Source: Flavobacteriales bacterium (GTDB lineage Bacteria > Bacteroidota > Bacteroidia > Flavobacteriales_E > Vicingaceae). From it: DNA of 52,282 nt. The position numbers and the translations under genes are program-made. A model generated the notes under the pieces. That model worked only from the letters and a program-made list of their open reading frames with translations. It was not told the origin of the DNA and made no database searches. Positions 26,400 to 34,899 of this stretch are shown here, in pieces (the stretch's first letter is position 1; each line of letters starts with the position of its first letter). The DNA is taken from NCBI GenBank assembly GCA_018608405.1, contig JABAZP010000026.1:1-52282 (forward strand). Direction: 5' to 3'.

Positions 26400-27701
26400 T
26401 CAACTTTTATTGGCGGCAATTTGTTCATTCTTTGGCACTCTTAATAACAGCACAAAACCTATGATAAAAAATGTACCTAAGGCAAAAATTGAATTTCGCA
26501 TGCTTCCTGTCCACCCTTCAATAAAGCCGTAGGCAAAAGTTCCTATTACTATTCCTAACTTCTCTAGCACATCGTAGAAACTAAAAAATGAGGCGTGGTC
26601 TTTTGTCACAGGAAGTAATTTAGAATAGGTGGAGCGAGAAAGTGACTGAATTCCTCCCATCACTAACCCAACCGAAGCGGCAATAACATAAAATTCAATT
26701 GGTTCGTGAATAAAGTAAGCACCAATACAAATAAACACCCAAATAAATAGGGTAATGGATAAGGAAGCAATATTTCCTATTTTACTTGAAATCCACGAAA
26801 ACAAATATGCTCCTCCTATGGCAATGAACTGAATGATTAAGACAGACACGATTAATCCTGTCTTAGCTCCGTCGCCTTCCCAATTAATTTCTTTAGCCGC
26901 AAAAAGCGTGGCCATAATCATAACCGTTTGCACTCCCATACTGTAGACAAAAAAGGAACCTAAGTAACGCTTCAATGTTGTTAACTCCTTTAACTCTCCC
27001 CAAACTTTTTTTAGCTCCTTAAACCCCTTGGTGAATTTATTTTCCTTCGGTTTATCCAAGTAAGAGGCATTTGGCAAGTATGCATATGTATATTGACTAA
27101 ATCCAATCCACCAAACTGCTACAGATAGAAAAGCATACTTAGCGGGCATGTCAAAACCCATGATTGCGACCAAGTTTAATATCAACAAAATAGAGCTACC
27201 AACGTATCCCAAAGAGTATCCTTTCGCAGAAATTTTATCATGATCTTCAGCATGCGCAATCTCAGGTAAATAAGCATTGTAGAACACTAAACTACCCCAG
27301 AATCCAACACTTGCTAGTAAAACTGGAACCATACTCAACTCTAGGTGGTTTACATCAAAAAAGAAAAGCGAGGCACAAGACAAAGAGCCGAGATAGCAAA
27401 AGAATTTTAAAAAACTCTTTTTACTGTCTGAGTAATCAGCAAGGCCTGATAACAAGGGCGAAATAATGGACACTATGATAAATGACACAGATATGACGTA
27501 AGAGTACAGTTGCGTATTTCTATAACTCCCGCCCAAAAGCTCAACCATGTCGTTCGTTAAGTTACCCTCAGCATCATGACTTGTTTGATATTCATAAAAC
27601 ATTGGAAAAATTGCAGTAGTAATAACCAACGGATAAACAGAATTGGCCCAATCATAAAACGTCCAAGCTTTAATGATTTTTTTATTGCCTTTTTGAATCA
27701 T
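26400..27701 (-). CDS. MFS transporter, UMF1/Atg22-like family
   Basis: A 433-residue inner-membrane protein with about twelve segments. The N-terminus 'KAWTFYDWANSVYPLVI' and the loop 'PEIAHAEDHDKISAKGYSLG' are diagnostic of the UMF1 family (vacuole-effluxer Atg22-like). 'VMGGIQSLSRSTYSKLLP' near 350 is the matching second-half motif. The substrate is unknown; amino-acid efflux is described for eukaryotic relatives. It is divergent from the small lipoprotein gene and upstream of lhgO. Confidence 0.9.
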   Translation of the reverse strand: MIQKGNKKIIKAWTFYDWANSVYPLVITTAIFPMFYEYQTSHDAEGNLTNDMVELLGGSYRNTQLYSYVISVSFIIVSIISPLLSGLADYSDSKKSFLKFFCYLGSLSCASLFFFDVNHLELSMVPVLLASVGFWGSLVFYNAYLPEIAHAEDHDKISAKGYSLGYVGSSILLILNLVAIMGFDMPAKYAFLSVAVWWIGFSQYTYAYLPNASYLDKPKENKFTKGFKELKKVWGELKELTTLKRYLGSFFVYSMGVQTVMIMATLFAAKEINWEGDGAKTGLIVSVLIIQFIAIGGAYLFSWISSKIGNIASLSITLFIWVFICIGAYFIHEPIEFYVIAASVGLVMGGIQSLSRSTYSKLLPVTKDHASFFSFYDVLEKLGIVIGTFAYGFIEGWTGSMRNSIFALGTFFIIGFVLLLRVPKNEQIAANKS

Positions 27702-27785
27702 GCGCTAAAGATAATAAACTGGAACTTGGCACGATTTTCAATAAACAACAATATTCAAGTACTTTTACCCTTAAATTTTTATCTC

Positions 27786-28264
27786 ATGAAAAATCATTTT
27801 TAATCTTCTTACTTATCGCTTTTACTTTCGGAACTTCCTGTAGAAATGACGATGATGGTGATAATGATGCACTTTCAGGTTATGAAAGGATTGCAGATAA
27901 AAACTTTAGACTGACAGCTGCCGAGGTAAGAGCCAATGGAATAATTTTAGCAAACCGAAGCATTGTATTTGATTGTGAAAGAGACAATGTTACACGTTAT
28001 GAAAGATCAGGTACGGCAACTACGAGATACGGTGTATTAAAATGCGACCCCAACGAACCTAACGAAGAATTTTACTTTTGGACACTCATCTCAAACGATG
28101 CTAAGCTTATACTAGACTATGGTGGCCCAAACGTACAAGTTTATAACATCATAGTTAACGATGGTAGAAATTTAGTTCTAGAGCGATTTACTACAGAAGA
28201 TGTGGACAATGATTTAACAACTCTGGAATCGGTGCAAACTATATTAACTTATGCCCGCTCTTAG
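27786..28264 (+). pseudogene. Small lipoprotein gene, frameshifted after the start codon
   Basis: Reading from 27791 in one frame gives 'KSFLIFLLIAFTFGTSC', a lipoprotein signal with lipobox GTSC, then 'RNDDDGDNDALSGYERIADK' and an acidic secreted domain to 'TILTYARS' and TAG (28262-28264). The only ATG, at 27786, is followed by five A, and its frame ends in TAA after five codons. One extra A would give MKKSFLIFLLIAF, so a base appears lost from the A-run (27789-27793). The repaired gene has 159 codons plus stop. The rest of the frame is open and protein-like. The family is unknown. Its stop overlaps the next convergent gene by 4 bases. A candidate -7 box, TACTTTTA, precedes the ATG. Confidence 0.72.
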
Positions 28265-30537
28265 TTGCAAGTAGTGCAATAAAGGTTCTTCAATTGAACA
28301 TTTTCTAAACTTTGCTTGCCGTTCACTTTAGTCGTAAAAAATTGACAAAAAACAGACGGATACAGCTTACTGGCTTTTTCCATTAAGTCGAAATACTGTG
28401 AATCAGTACCTTGAGCTTTATCATAGATGGCGATTTGTAAAAAATAAAAGAGCGTTTCTTGATCTACTTTTTCGCCTTGCACTTCAGGCTTCAACAATTG
28501 AATTGCGTAACTAAATTGGTCTTGGTAACAAAGCATCTTTGCTAGATTTAGTTTTTCATTGCTATTCAGGTTTCCTTTTGCTTGCCACTTCATCAATTCA
28601 GTAAAACTCTTCCGCCGCTTGTCAAAATCGCCCTTGTCGTAAAAGTAATCTACCGCCAACAAGCTATAATTCATCATTGCTCGTGCATACTTCTCCGGAG
28701 TAATTTGATCTGCCGGAATTTTTCTAAAATCAGACAACCAGCCTTCCATATCCCTTATTTCTGCTTGATTATTGGACCAGTATTCTAATTTTGCGACATG
28801 ATAATTAAATGCCACTTCAGAGTGCCGCTTGTTGATTAAATAAAGTTCAAAGAAGGCTAGATAGATTGGATTTCCACCATAATTCTTTGCTCCCATTATT
28901 GATTCTAGCACTATTTGGTTGTTGATAACGGCCAAGGTGTTGCTTTTTTGACCGGGGTCAGCTTGAGGCAATTCCTTTGCACTTAACTCCCCTGCTCTAA
29001 CTTTATTCAGCAGTTTTGATTGAACAAAAAGTGCAGGCTCAATTTGATTGTTTTCCAAAAAGAAACGATACAGATTAAGTTGCTCTGCCGTTTCCGCTTT
29101 TAGCTGAACCTTAGCTTCACCTTTAACAGCATATTGTAATTCATTCAATCGGTGTAAAAATGCTTTTAATTTTTCATCTCCTTTTTGTGCTTCTTTTAGG
29201 AATTCAATTTTCTCTTCTTCATTTAATTCTGCCATTTCCAATTGATAGTAAGTGTTCTCAATGAAGGACTGTAAGAAATCCCACGCAACATGAGTTTTGT
29301 CCAAAGTTGCCTCTTCGGTCGTTTGAAGACCCTCTTGATGAATCGGTGAAACTTGAAGCACTAGATTGGAAGACGCAATGGTAAAGTTTATCTTCTCCAA
29401 CTCTAATTTTGCTTTATTCAGCGAATCCCAGCCATTTGGAAATAAAGGAATATTAAATTGTATGGAATCTTTCCACTGAAACTCGGTGGCAGCACTTTCT
29501 CCTGCTACAGCAGACTCAATGGGAACCTGCTCTGTCTTTTTCGATTCAATTTTATTAAAAGGAACCGTTGCACAGTGCACGCCATCCTTAACTAAGATTA
29601 GATTAGGTTCTGTTGTCGCTTTCGAATAAAAACTAGGTACCTCGCCCAACTTAACGTGTAATTCTCCAATGCTATCTGCCAAATTTTGACCCAACAAATA
29701 TGACTTTTTGAGCGGCTTTTGCAGGTATCCTTTCGCAATGGACCCGGGAAACAACTGAACCCCTCGATCACACTTGTATTGTCGTTGGTCTACCCAATCG
29801 ATGGCAACAGCGTCTGAAGCATCGCTTAATAGTTCTTCTACAAAAGGTAAACTGTGGTATTCAAAGTAAACTTCGTTTCCTTTGATTTTGATTACATCTG
29901 AAAATAACTGTGGAACACTTGGAAATCGTTCTAAGAACTTACTGCACTTCTGCTTATCAAAAGGCTCTATGCCGTGATTTTTCAAGCTCAATTTTTCCGT
30001 TCCAAGCGGCTTATAGGGTTCGCTACCAAATACGGCACAAAATAAATGGTCTACCTCGTCACTTACAATTACTGAAAGACCTAGGGTTGTAAATTGTGGA
30101 TCTAATACATTCAGTTTACTGCTTTTCTCATCTTCTAACCAAGCAGCTGCAATTGCCTTCACTAGCTTTTGATCCGTATCAATTTCTTCTCTTAATCCAT
30201 TTGGCTCTAAAGCTTCTTTCGATCCATAGGCAATTTGCGATAAATTTTCTTCTAACCGACCATGTAACCCCTCATAGTAAAGCACACGCTGAGTTACATT
30301 TTCCTTTTTGCTGTTATCTTGTGTATGCACTAACCTGCCTAGTTCAGAGCAATATTCTGCTTGATCAAAAGCAGCGGCCGATAAAATTTCATCCAATTCC
30401 AACAGCGGTAATTTCTGCTCAGTGCGAATACCATTCACTTCTTTCAGCAGCAATTCAGCCCAATACGCATCTCTTTCTTGAGCTGAAAAAAGCAATGAAA
30501 CAGCTAAAAGAACACTCGTAAAAAATATCTTTTTCAT
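28261..30537 (-). CDS. CAP/SCP-domain exported protein with long C-terminal extension
   Basis: A 758-residue protein with a signal peptide (residues 1-19, ending LLFSA). Residues about 25-170 form a CAP (SCP/PR1) domain: 'LKEVNGIRTEQKLPLLELDE', 'AEYCSELGRLVHTQ' and 'GRLEENLSQIAYG', with the His and Glu typical of the CAP cleft. The remaining 580 residues have no domain I can name. The C-terminal third is helical and contains short TPR-like segments ('NLAKMLCYQDQFSYAIQLLK'). The start codon directly follows the OmpA-domain gene stop. Bacterial CAP proteins are often cell-surface proteins; a role is not known here. Confidence 0.8.
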   Translation of the reverse strand: MKKIFFTSVLLAVSLLFSAQERDAYWAELLLKEVNGIRTEQKLPLLELDEILSAAAFDQAEYCSELGRLVHTQDNSKKENVTQRVLYYEGLHGRLEENLSQIAYGSKEALEPNGLREEIDTDQKLVKAIAAAWLEDEKSSKLNVLDPQFTTLGLSVIVSDEVDHLFCAVFGSEPYKPLGTEKLSLKNHGIEPFDKQKCSKFLERFPSVPQLFSDVIKIKGNEVYFEYHSLPFVEELLSDASDAVAIDWVDQRQYKCDRGVQLFPGSIAKGYLQKPLKKSYLLGQNLADSIGELHVKLGEVPSFYSKATTEPNLILVKDGVHCATVPFNKIESKKTEQVPIESAVAGESAATEFQWKDSIQFNIPLFPNGWDSLNKAKLELEKINFTIASSNLVLQVSPIHQEGLQTTEEATLDKTHVAWDFLQSFIENTYYQLEMAELNEEEKIEFLKEAQKGDEKLKAFLHRLNELQYAVKGEAKVQLKAETAEQLNLYRFFLENNQIEPALFVQSKLLNKVRAGELSAKELPQADPGQKSNTLAVINNQIVLESIMGAKNYGGNPIYLAFFELYLINKRHSEVAFNYHVAKLEYWSNNQAEIRDMEGWLSDFRKIPADQITPEKYARAMMNYSLLAVDYFYDKGDFDKRRKSFTELMKWQAKGNLNSNEKLNLAKMLCYQDQFSYAIQLLKPEVQGEKVDQETLFYFLQIAIYDKAQGTDSQYFDLMEKASKLYPSVFCQFFTTKVNGKQSLENVQLKNLYCTTCN

Positions 30538-31554
30538 CTATCGTTCAACGGTTATTGTTACTCTCCTATTTTTTGACTTTCCCTCTTCTTGGGATCCAAG
30601 GTATATAATTTCTCTCTCTCCAGACCAAGAAGTATATATATTTTTCAGATTAAAGTTCCCCATCCTTGCTTTTACAACGTCTGCTCTTTTTTGTGAAAGC
30701 TGAAGATTGTATTCAATACTAGCATCTTGATCTGCATGTCCCTCTACTTTTATTGGATAAAAAATGGGAAGTGGAAGCTGTTCAATAAATTGATCTAACC
30801 GCAATAATTCATCCTCCGTAATTGAAGCTCTATCCTTTTCAAAATAAACAACATGGTTCCAGAATATTTTCTCGGTACTGCGCGGCAACTCGGGAATGTC
30901 AACTCGTTCTTTTCCCAAATAAAAATCATCAACATAATAATAGGAGGTTCTACTTTTTGCCGCTTTGTTGACAATCTTTTCAGTTATAAAATGCTTCGCA
31001 AAATAATTCCCAATGGTTATGAATTTTTCCCCGCCCTTAGCTATATACTTCGCTTTTAGCTTTTGCCATGAACTTGATTGGTCGGCCATCTGCTCAAATA
31101 CTACTTGCGGTTGCTTTTGAAATCGAACCCAAAGATTTGAGTACAAGCCGTTCCTACTAAAGTATGCCCCGATTTTATTCATAGCAATAAGTGAATTTTC
31201 TGAAAGGCGTATATAAAAGCTAAACTCGTATTCTTCGCCTTCAACAAGTGTATCGGTTAATTCTACTTGTAAGTATTCTAAAGAAGATCTTATTTCGCTT
31301 AAAAAAATAACACCTGCCATTCCATCTCCACTCCTGGGAGAAATAGGAGCTTTAAAACCGCAGTTGTGAAATAACACAGGGGATCCTGCATTTGCTCCAA
31401 ACCAATATTTCGCCAGTTCTAACAGGCGCAGCCCGGTTGGGCAAACATGCACCTCTTCAAAGCTTGGGTTGGGAATTAGGTTTTGAGCTGTGCACAAACT
31501 TATGAGCAGAAAAAAAGCCACCGAAGTGGCTATTTTTTTTACTGCAAATCGCAA
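30538..31554 (-). CDS. Outer-membrane protein with NPSFE-type N-terminus and OmpA C-terminus (paralogue 2)
   Basis: A 338-residue exported protein. 'NLIPNPSFEEVHVCPTG' after the signal peptide resembles carbohydrate-binding-like jelly-roll domains. From about residue 240 follows an OmpA domain ending 'GHADQDASIEYNLQLSQKRA' and 'SKNRRVTITVER', which binds peptidoglycan non-covalently. I chose the TTG at 31554, one base after the upstream stop. An ATG at 31599 would add 15 residues and overlap the upstream gene by 44 bases; both are possible. The signal peptide codons contain a strong terminator-like hairpin (31508-31541). It shares architecture with the upstream neighbour but is diverged. Confidence 0.85.
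   Translation of the reverse strand: MRFAVKKIATSVAFFLLISLCTAQNLIPNPSFEEVHVCPTGLRLLELAKYWFGANAGSPVLFHNCGFKAPISPRSGDGMAGVIFLSEIRSSLEYLQVELTDTLVEGEEYEFSFYIRLSENSLIAMNKIGAYFSRNGLYSNLWVRFQKQPQVVFEQMADQSSSWQKLKAKYIAKGGEKFITIGNYFAKHFITEKIVNKAAKSRTSYYYVDDFYLGKERVDIPELPRSTEKIFWNHVVYFEKDRASITEDELLRLDQFIEQLPLPIFYPIKVEGHADQDASIEYNLQLSQKRADVVKARMGNFNLKNIYTSWSGEREIIYLGSQEEGKSKNRRVTITVER
31508..31541 (-). terminator. Intrinsic terminator embedded in the signal-peptide codons
   Basis: On the minus strand AGCCAC-TTCG-GTGGCT forms a six-base-pair stem with the very stable C(UUCG)G loop, preceded by an A-run and followed by seven T. It lies about 20 bases past the stop of the upstream OmpA gene and inside the beginning of the next gene, where it encodes I-A-T-S-V-A-F-F. 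The + strand also ends in a T-run. Confidence 0.65.
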
Positions 31555-31555
31555 C

Positions 31556-32857
31556 CTAAAGTACTTTGAAAGTAACCCTTTGGTTCTTTGAAGCATCATC
31601 TTTTGATGCAGGCTTAGTTATTCCTAAGGAAATGGTTTTTAACTGATTTGAAGGTACGCCTGCCTTCGTTAAGGCCAATCTAAATAATGCGCTTCTTCGT
31701 TTTCCTATTGAGCTAACAGACGACTCAGAGGGATCCGCATGTCCTTGAATTTCAACCACTTTTGATTTATTCTTCTTCAGGTACTTCACCATTTCGTCTA
31801 TCGCTTCTTTTTCACTGTCTGGAACTTGAAATTGCTTCGATTCGTAATAAATAACCACATCATTTGGGGAATATACCTTAGGAGCAGCTGGTTGTTCTTC
31901 TTCTACTGCGTTTGCTTTTTTGTAAACCACGCCTCCTTGTTCAACTGTTTTCGTGTCATCTTTCTTTTCCACTACTTTTGGCTTATCTCCAGGCTTAGAT
32001 CCATCGGAGTTGACGTAAGTCACTTTTTTAGATTCTTTTTCATCAATCAGTTTCGTTTCAAACGTTTTATATTCCATTTTCATTTGACCACCTGCAATGC
32101 GCTCACAGGCACAATCTTTATCCCCAATTTTATCCGTAGGAATAACAGAAACATCATCAATATAGTAATAGCCATCATACGTTTGGCGGCCACTGAACTC
32201 TCTAGACAATCGCACTGATTCCGTCCTTGTAGCATCATCTTGCGCAAAGTTTCCGATAACAATGAACTTCTCGCCCCCTTTCGCCATGAATGTTCCACAT
32301 ACCGGTGTCCAAGAGTATTGCTTTTCATAGATCATTTTGGTAACACTGATGATTTGCGGATTTTTATACAAATTCCCATCAGTTGCTTCGCTCATCTGAG
32401 CTGTATCAATAAAAACTCCAATATTATTTACTGCGTATTTTGACATATCTGACATGGAAATGTGAAACTTCACACAATACTCCTTGCCCGCTTCCATCGG
32501 CTTTAACAGTTCCACTCCTAAATAATTTCGTGGCTCCCTTCCCCTGTAACCGTAAAAGTTTACACCGGCGTAATTTGTACCTGTTCTTGCCTTTTCCTCC
32601 CCTCTTTCGTTAACGGGAGTTGCAAAGTCGTCTGTTTTTGTGCTTTCAGAGTATAAGTCAACTGGGTTCATTGTAACGGAAGTCCACGGCGCTGCCAAAT
32701 TAATTTGACCTTTCTCTTCTACTTTACCTCGCTTCCCTATGTCTTCAAAACTTGGGTTAGGAACTAGGTTGTCTTCATTCTTTGCTTCACCTTCATCTTG
32801 TGCTTGAATGACACCACCAATGCACAAGGCTACCAATAATACGTTTAACTTTTTCAT
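31556..32857 (-). CDS. Outer-membrane protein with NPSFE-type N-terminus and OmpA C-terminus (paralogue 1)
   Basis: A 433-residue exported protein. The signal peptide covers residues 1-19 (ending GVIQAQ). 'DNLVPNPSFEDIGKRGKV' begins a jelly-roll-like domain, and a lysine-rich linker of about 80 residues ('KPGDKPKVVEKKDDTKTVEQ'-like) leads to an OmpA domain with 'VVEIQGHADPSESSVSSIGK' and 'DASKNQRVTFKVL'. It likely anchors to peptidoglycan at the outer membrane's inner face. The promoter has TATCTTTG 22 bases upstream. It is the first of a three-gene unit with paralogue 2 and the CAP protein. Confidence 0.87.
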   Translation of the reverse strand: MKKLNVLLVALCIGGVIQAQDEGEAKNEDNLVPNPSFEDIGKRGKVEEKGQINLAAPWTSVTMNPVDLYSESTKTDDFATPVNERGEEKARTGTNYAGVNFYGYRGREPRNYLGVELLKPMEAGKEYCVKFHISMSDMSKYAVNNIGVFIDTAQMSEATDGNLYKNPQIISVTKMIYEKQYSWTPVCGTFMAKGGEKFIVIGNFAQDDATRTESVRLSREFSGRQTYDGYYYIDDVSVIPTDKIGDKDCACERIAGGQMKMEYKTFETKLIDEKESKKVTYVNSDGSKPGDKPKVVEKKDDTKTVEQGGVVYKKANAVEEEQPAAPKVYSPNDVVIYYESKQFQVPDSEKEAIDEMVKYLKKNKSKVVEIQGHADPSESSVSSIGKRRSALFRLALTKAGVPSNQLKTISLGITKPASKDDASKNQRVTFKVL

Positions 32858-32879
32858 GCTTGTTTTTTTCGACTAGGTT

Positions 32880-32887
32880 CAAAGATA
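32880..32887 (-). promoter_or_regulatory. -7 element upstream of the first OmpA-domain gene
   Basis: The minus strand reads TATCTTTG, an exact TAnnTTTG match, 22 bases before the ATG at 32857. The -33 box is weak (T-rich). Confidence 0.5.
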
Positions 32888-32933
32888 GTACCAAAGTATG
32901 AAACTAAGAAAAGTTGTAGAAAGAATATAATAT

Positions 32934-32990
32934 GGTGAGTGTGGAATGAGGAATGAGGAGTGTGGAATGGAGAATGTAGAATGGAGAGTT
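32934..32990. repeat. Imperfect tandem repeat of GGAATGA-like units
   Basis: About seven units of ggaatga, ggagtgt and ggaatgg follow each other, starting shortly upstream of the OmpA promoter. They are purine-rich on the + strand. No coding frame is apparent. Confidence 0.6.
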
Positions 32991-33027
32991 TTAGTTTTTG
33001 ATGCCTTATTGGAGGATTAATGCGAAA

Positions 33028-33303
33028 GTCATTGCGAGTGCAGAGCAACAGAGCGAAGCAATCTGTTTATTGTGTACAGGATTGCCGCAGTCGTAACTCA
33101 TTCGCAATGACTATCGTATTTATCATTGCGAATGTTATAAAACTGAATAGAGGCAATCTGTATATTCAAACCGTCATTGCGAATGAAACGGAATGGAGTG
33201 AAGCAGTCTGGTAATTCTAACGTCATTGCGAGCGCAGAGCAACGAAACGAAGCAATCCGTTTATTGTTTACCGGATTGCCGCGTCGTTCCTCCTCGCAAT
33301 GAC
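33028..33303. repeat. GTCATTGCGAG inverted-repeat cluster
   Basis: The gap between the OmpA gene and the T9SS pseudogene (about 450 bases) holds four related blocks. Block A (33028-33111) begins gtcattgcgag and ends ttcgcaatgac. Block C (33221-33303) repeats the same design with cgtcattgcgagcgcagag...cgaagcaatccg, then cggattgccgcg...ctcgcaatgac in reverse. Between them lie two half copies (33123-33160 and 33172-33211). Each full block folds into a long hairpin. This REP/MITE-like sequence is common in several bacterial phyla. It is probably mobilised by a transposase elsewhere. Confidence 0.85.
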
Positions 33304-33305
33304 TC

Positions 33306-34777
33306 CTATTGTTTAATTAATTTCTTAGAAACAACCTCTCCATTTTTTAAAATGGCTTTTATAAAGTAAATGCCACTTTTGAGGCCTTCTATTGAAAATG
33401 AATTCGCTCTACCGGTAGTAACAAGTTGCCCTTGTAAGTTGAATACCTGTGCCTTTACTAAAAGCACATTGCTTTGAATGGTTATTTGATTTTGTGCAGG
33501 GTTGGGGTAAACAGAAACCTCGCTTTTCGATTCTATTGGGCGACCATTTTCATCTAACCCAATTACCAAATCTGTTAAGCGAATCAAAGGCTGACTTGGT
33601 TGACCGTCCCACTTTAAAAAATCACCACCTACATAGTAGCCACCAAATTTTGATTTGTAAATAAACTCAACTAAAGGGTAATTAGCTCCTAGTATTATTG
33701 AACTATCTGGACCTCCGGAGGTAAAATACTGTGGTTCTACAGCACCAGAACTGTCAATTTTAGCAATGCTAGGCTTTGGATAACCCTGGTAGCTGTTAAA
33801 GGTGCCGCCCACCAAATAGCCACCATCGTCTGTTGGTGCTATTGGAAACGTAACTACATAGAAATTATTGGTATCAATTGGACCTGAGAAATTCATAAAA
33901 GTAGAGTCTAAACTGCCGTCAGGATTTAACCGGACCAAGGTATGGTATTGGGTTTGCCCTTTCAATAAAAACGAGCCGCTTAAAAAAACTTTCCGTTGCT
34001 TTCTACCAATTGAGGGTTAAAAAAGTTCGAAGCCACGACCGTGCTCATAGGAGAAGAGAAAGTTGTATCTAACGTACCGTCCAAATAAATTCTGAACAAG
34101 CCATCTACTTGCACACCGTTATAATGTGTTAATTGAAACGGTTGTCCATATACCAACAACCGATTACTGTCATACGGCAAAAAACCTCTTGGAGCAAAAT
34201 TGGCGATGCCAATAAAAGTGCTATCCCACAAACCCTGAGGGTTCACTTTAACAATGTGCCTGCCAGGAAAAGTATCCGGCGGATTGATAATATCACAGGC
34301 TTGCCCATTTCTGCCACCAGAATTACCATAAAGTGCTGAGCCATCTTGATACATATAAAATCCTCCAGTTCTGCATTTGACTGTTTTTAGGTAATTTAAC
34401 CGCCAATTTACGTTCCAAACATTTCCGTTTGTATCTTTTAATCCGTAGCTACCGTAGTCTCCATTAATTAAGATAGAATCGTTGTAAAAATCAACCACAC
34501 CTCCTCCACCATTACTACTAAAGTTATAATTTGGGCTGCCTGTTCTTGTGGTAGAACCTACATTTCTGTAAAAGACTCCAGAATTGGTAATGTCAAAACT
34601 ACCTGCAAAAATTATATTGCCCGAGGGCAACTCTACCATGCTTCCTAAATAAGGACTATTTTGAGTTCGAATATCAAAAAAAGGTTGAAAAGAAGGATCT
34701 AATTGAAAGGACTGAGCGGTTGCAGGCAGCACTTGCCCGAGAATAAAGAAAAGTAATATGTTCCACTTTATCCCCAT
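33306..34777 (-). pseudogene. T9SS-secreted delta-60-repeat-like protein gene, frameshifted
   Basis: Two adjacent frames form one secreted protein of 490 residues when a single base is restored. The first encodes a signal peptide (ending ATAQS), glycine-rich repeats and 'FRIYLDGTLDTTFSSPMST', then ends at 'VESNGKFF'. The second continues 'LSGSFLLKGQTQYHTLVRLN' and 'PDGSLDSTFMNFSG'. The switch is at an A7 run on the + strand (33982-33988); one base was lost. The C-terminus 'VSVYPNPAQNQITIQS' to 'SKKLIKQ' is a type A T9SS sorting domain. Without repair the exported fragment would lack it and not be secreted. Repeats of DGSLDSTF kind suggest a beta-propeller or adhesin role. Confidence 0.82.
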
Positions 34778-34845
34778 TATTGCAGCGCTAATTTGTTCAT
34801 TTCATTTACTTGGCCCACCTTCAACATTCTATAAAGGTAAAACAA

Positions 34846-34876
34846 AAAAGCTCCGAATAGTACATTCGGAGCTTTT
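34846..34876 (-). terminator. Terminator of the dcw operon, after ftsZ
   Basis: aaaagctccgaat (34846-34858) pairs exactly with 34864-34876 around a five-base loop, and six A (T on the minus strand) flank it. It lies 24 bases beyond the ftsZ stop. Confidence 0.85.
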
Positions 34877-34899
34877 GTTTGGTTGGTTTCAATCAGTAA

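Noticed and set aside
33028..33303. CRISPR array
   Set aside because: The repeats are inverted, of unequal length and spacing, and the spacers are themselves parts of the repeat family; no cas gene is present.
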